A stretch of 33,159 bases of DNA from Clostridia bacterium (lineage in GTDB: Bacteria; Bacillota; Clostridia; Christensenellales; Aristaeellaceae), in contig JAFYLS010000081.1 of the NCBI GenBank assembly GCA_017550035.1, forward strand, positions 1 to 33,159. Reading direction: 5' to 3'. Below the pieces are notes generated by a model. It was not told where the DNA came from, did no database searches, and saw only the letters and a list, made by a program, of their open reading frames with translations. Numbering within the stretch: the stretch's first letter is position 1; each line of letters starts with the position of its first letter. The position numbers and the translations under genes are program-made. Below, one piece after another: positions 31,112 to 33,159 of the stretch.

Positions 31112-33159
31112 TGGAAAAGAAACGCATTGTACCCCGCACCAAAGAGATTCTCATGGCGCGGTATCATAAGGAACTCAAGGATGCACTGCCTTATCAGCTG
31201 CATGACGCCCTGTCTTTGTCCGTCATGCACTACATCGCCCCCAAGTGGGTGGAAGACTACAAGCGCCAGCGCGGCGGCCGCTGCGCCTATTATCTGAGCG
31301 CAGAATTCCTGCTGGGCCGCATGGTGTACAATAACCTGTTCTCTCTGAACGTGCTGGATCAGGTGAAGAAGGAACTGGCAGACGAAGGCATTGCCATCGA
31401 ATGCATGGAAGACGTGGAAGATGCTGCTCTGGGCAACGGCGGTCTGGGAAGACTTGCCGCTTGCTTCCTGGACAGCGCTGCCACCGTGGACGCCAATGTG
31501 ATGGGCTACGGTCTGTACTATCAGTACGGCCTTTTCAAGCAGTATTTTGAAGATTTCCGTCAGAAGGAAAAGCCCGATGACTGGACCAAGCACGGCGATC
31601 CCTGGTCTCTGCGCCGCGATGATGAAAGCCTTGTCGTGAAGATGCGCGATTTCTCTGTGACCGCAGTGCCCTATGATATGCCTGTGATCGGCTACGAAGG
31701 AAAGACCATCGGCACCTTGCGCATGTGGAAGTGCGAATCCCTCAAGGATATCGACTTTGATCTGTTCAACCAGCAGAAGTATGCCTCTGCCGCACAGGAA
31801 AAGAACAAGGCTGAAGACATTACCAAGCTGCTCTATCCCAACGATACCCAGCGTGAAGGCCGCATGCTGCGTCTGCGTCAGCAGTACGTGCTGTGCAGCG
31901 CTTCTCTGCAGGATATGCTGCGCAACTTTAAGGCTGTGCACGGCAACAACTTCAAGGATTTTGCCAAGTTCAACGCCGCTCAGCTGAACGATACCCATCC
32001 CACCATGTCCATTCCCGAATTGATCCGTCTGCTGGCGCTGGAGGGCGTGGGCTTTGAAGATGCGCTGGAAATCTGCCGCGGCACCTTCTCCTACACCAAC
32101 CACACCATCATGCAGGAAGCACTGGAAAAGTGGGATATGGACCTGATGGAAGAACTGTCTCCCGATCTGGCTTCCATCATCCGCCAGATCAGCGCCCGTC
32201 AGGAACGTGAACTGGATCAGATGGGCATCATGGACCGCCGCGCACTGTCCATTTTCCAGGGCAACACCATCCACATGGCTTACCTGGCTATGTACGGCAG
32301 CAATGCGGTGAACGGCGTGGCCGAAATCCATTCCAACATCCTCAAGGATGATGTGCTCCGCGAATGGTATAAGCTGAAGCCTGAAATGTTCCAGAACAAG
32401 ACCAACGGCATCACGCAGCGCCGCTGGCTGGGTCTGTGCAACCCTGAACTGTCTGCCGTGATCGAAAAGCGCGTGGGCAAGGGCTTCCTGACCAATCTGG
32501 ACGAACTGAAGAAACTGCGCCCCTTCATTGAAAACGATGCCACCCTCTGGCAGGATTTTGTGGAAGTGAAGCGCGAGAAGAAGCGCCAGCTGAGCGAATA
32601 CCTGCGCAAGCATGAAGGCGTGGACATTCCTTCTCACTTTGTGTTTGACGTGCAAGTGAAGCGTCTGCATGAATACAAGCGCCAGCTGCTCAACGCCCTC
32701 TCCATCATGGCCATGTATCAGACCATGAAGGACGGCGGCCTTAAGGATATGCCTGCTACCGCGTTCATTTTCGGCGCTAAGTCTGCCGCCGGTTATGACC
32801 GCGCCAAGGCCATCATCCGCTATATCAACATGATCGCCGAAAAGGTGAACAACGATCCTGAAACCAACGACCGTCTGCGTGTGGTGTTTGTGCAGAACTA
32901 CAACTGCTCCTATGCTGAACGCATCATTCCCGCGGCCGACATTTCCGAACAGATCTCTCCTGCGGGCACCGAAGCCAGCGGCACCGGCAACATGAAGCTG
33001 ATGCTCAACGGTGCGGTCACGCTGGGAACCTACGACGGCGCCAACATCGAAATTGTGGAACAGGCCGGTGAAGAAAACAACTTCATCTTCGGTGCCGATC
33101 TGAACCGCATCAACGAGATCAAGGACCACTACAACGCCCAGGAATATTACTATGGCAAC
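31111..33159 (+). CDS. glgP: Glycogen/maltodextrin phosphorylase, 3' end missing
   Basis: The frame is open for 683 codons to the window edge, so the last 70-130 residues lie outside. GT35 phosphorylases release glucose-1-phosphate from alpha-1,4-glucan ends. Diagnostic segments are YYLSAEFLLGR, ALGNGGLGRLAACFLDS, QLNDTHPTMSIPELIR, TNHTIMQEALEKW, VNGVAEIHSNILK, FQNKTNGITQRRWL and KRLHEYKRQLLN. The PLP-lysine region is SGTGNMKLMLNGAVTLGTYDGANIE. The start overlaps the malQ stop; no separate Shine-Dalgarno of note is seen apart from GGGAGGGTAAGAAG upstream. Together with malQ it forms a compact cytosolic glucan-degrading pair. The allosteric N-terminal extension of eukaryotic enzymes is absent. 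Confidence 0.96.
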   Translation, partial: MEKKRIVPRTKEILMARYHKELKDALPYQLHDALSLSVMHYIAPKWVEDYKRQRGGRCAYYLSAEFLLGRMVYNNLFSLNVLDQVKKELADEGIAIECMEDVEDAALGNGGLGRLAACFLDSAATVDANVMGYGLYYQYGLFKQYFEDFRQKEKPDDWTKHGDPWSLRRDDESLVVKMRDFSVTAVPYDMPVIGYEGKTIGTLRMWKCESLKDIDFDLFNQQKYASAAQEKNKAEDITKLLYPNDTQREGRMLRLRQQYVLCSASLQDMLRNFKAVHGNNFKDFAKFNAAQLNDTHPTMSIPELIRLLALEGVGFEDALEICRGTFSYTNHTIMQEALEKWDMDLMEELSPDLASIIRQISARQERELDQMGIMDRRALSIFQGNTIHMAYLAMYGSNAVNGVAEIHSNILKDDVLREWYKLKPEMFQNKTNGITQRRWLGLCNPELSAVIEKRVGKGFLTNLDELKKLRPFIENDATLWQDFVEVKREKKRQLSEYLRKHEGVDIPSHFVFDVQVKRLHEYKRQLLNALSIMAMYQTMKDGGLKDMPATAFIFGAKSAAGYDRAKAIIRYINMIAEKVNNDPETNDRLRVVFVQNYNCSYAERIIPAADISEQISPAGTEASGTGNMKLMLNGAVTLGTYDGANIEIVEQAGEENNFIFGADLNRINEIKDHYNAQEYYYGN

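Noticed and set aside
31087..33129. Long open frame (about 680 codons) on the minus strand
   Set aside because: It is the antisense of glgP, whose plus-strand frame shows unmistakable phosphorylase motifs. The minus translation is low-complexity and matches no family.

Overview
The window looks like a chromosomal segment of a spore-forming, gut-associated clostridial Firmicute of roughly balanced base composition. It carries an intact spoIIGA-sigE-sigG sporulation locus. Two tRNA-sensing T-box leaders are present, Shine-Dalgarno sites are strong and AGGAGG-like, and TTG/GTG starts occur. A clear bile salt hydrolase points to the intestine. No tRNA or rRNA gene, CRISPR array, insertion sequence or phage gene was seen. 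Genus cannot be set from the sequence alone.

Layout. 1-5.0 kb: the 3' part of a URO-D-type methyltransferase gene; then, on the minus strand, a MerR/TipAS regulator with a textbook 19-bp-spacer promoter, a GH32 fructosidase and a bile salt hydrolase; then a small HEAT-repeat protein (+) and a NUDIX hydrolase (-). 5.1-7.3 kb: a P-loop kinase-like protein (+) and a MATE exporter (-). 7.3-9.8 kb: spoIIGA, sigE and sigG (+) behind candidate Spo0A boxes. 9.8-10.05 kb: a gene-free, hairpin-rich stretch ended by plus-strand terminator-like hairpins. 10-14.3 kb (-): glpK, preceded by a gene for a large membrane-anchored PQQ-type beta-propeller protein with a Pro/Thr-rich stalk. 14.4-15.9 kb (-): glycyl-tRNA synthetase. 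15.9-17.4 kb (+): an HtrA protease with 11-bp-spaced direct repeats in its promoter. 17.3-18.2 kb (-): an unrecognised membrane protein. 18.2-22.3 kb (+): a NadD-YqeK fusion, rsfS, a cysteine-less ArsC-like protein, an M28 aminopeptidase and a hydroxypyruvate-isomerase-like protein, spaced like an operon. 22.3-23.7 kb (+): flavin reductase, a degenerate pyrophosphatase-like protein and a VOC protein. 23.7-25.4 kb (-): a solitary trpB under a Trp-specifier T-box. 25.5-27.3 kb (+): a DUF4127 protein. 27.3-29.35 kb (-): proS under a T-box. 29.5 kb to the end (+): malQ overlapping a glycogen phosphorylase gene that runs off the window.

How the genes fit together. malQ and glgP form a glycogen/maltodextrin breakdown pair. 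GH32, glpK and the URO-D protein suggest use of fructans, glycerol and methylated or tetrapyrrole-type substrates. BSH, MATE, MerR/TipAS and HtrA fit life with bile acids, xenobiotics and envelope stress. trpB and proS are each controlled by uncharged tRNA. No single obviously new multi-gene system is visible. The best leads are regulatory (the htrA repeat array, the Trp T-box on a lone trpB, the 9.8-10.04 kb structured region) and a set of proteins whose family active-site residues are altered (ArsC-like, pyrophosphatase-like, NadD domain).
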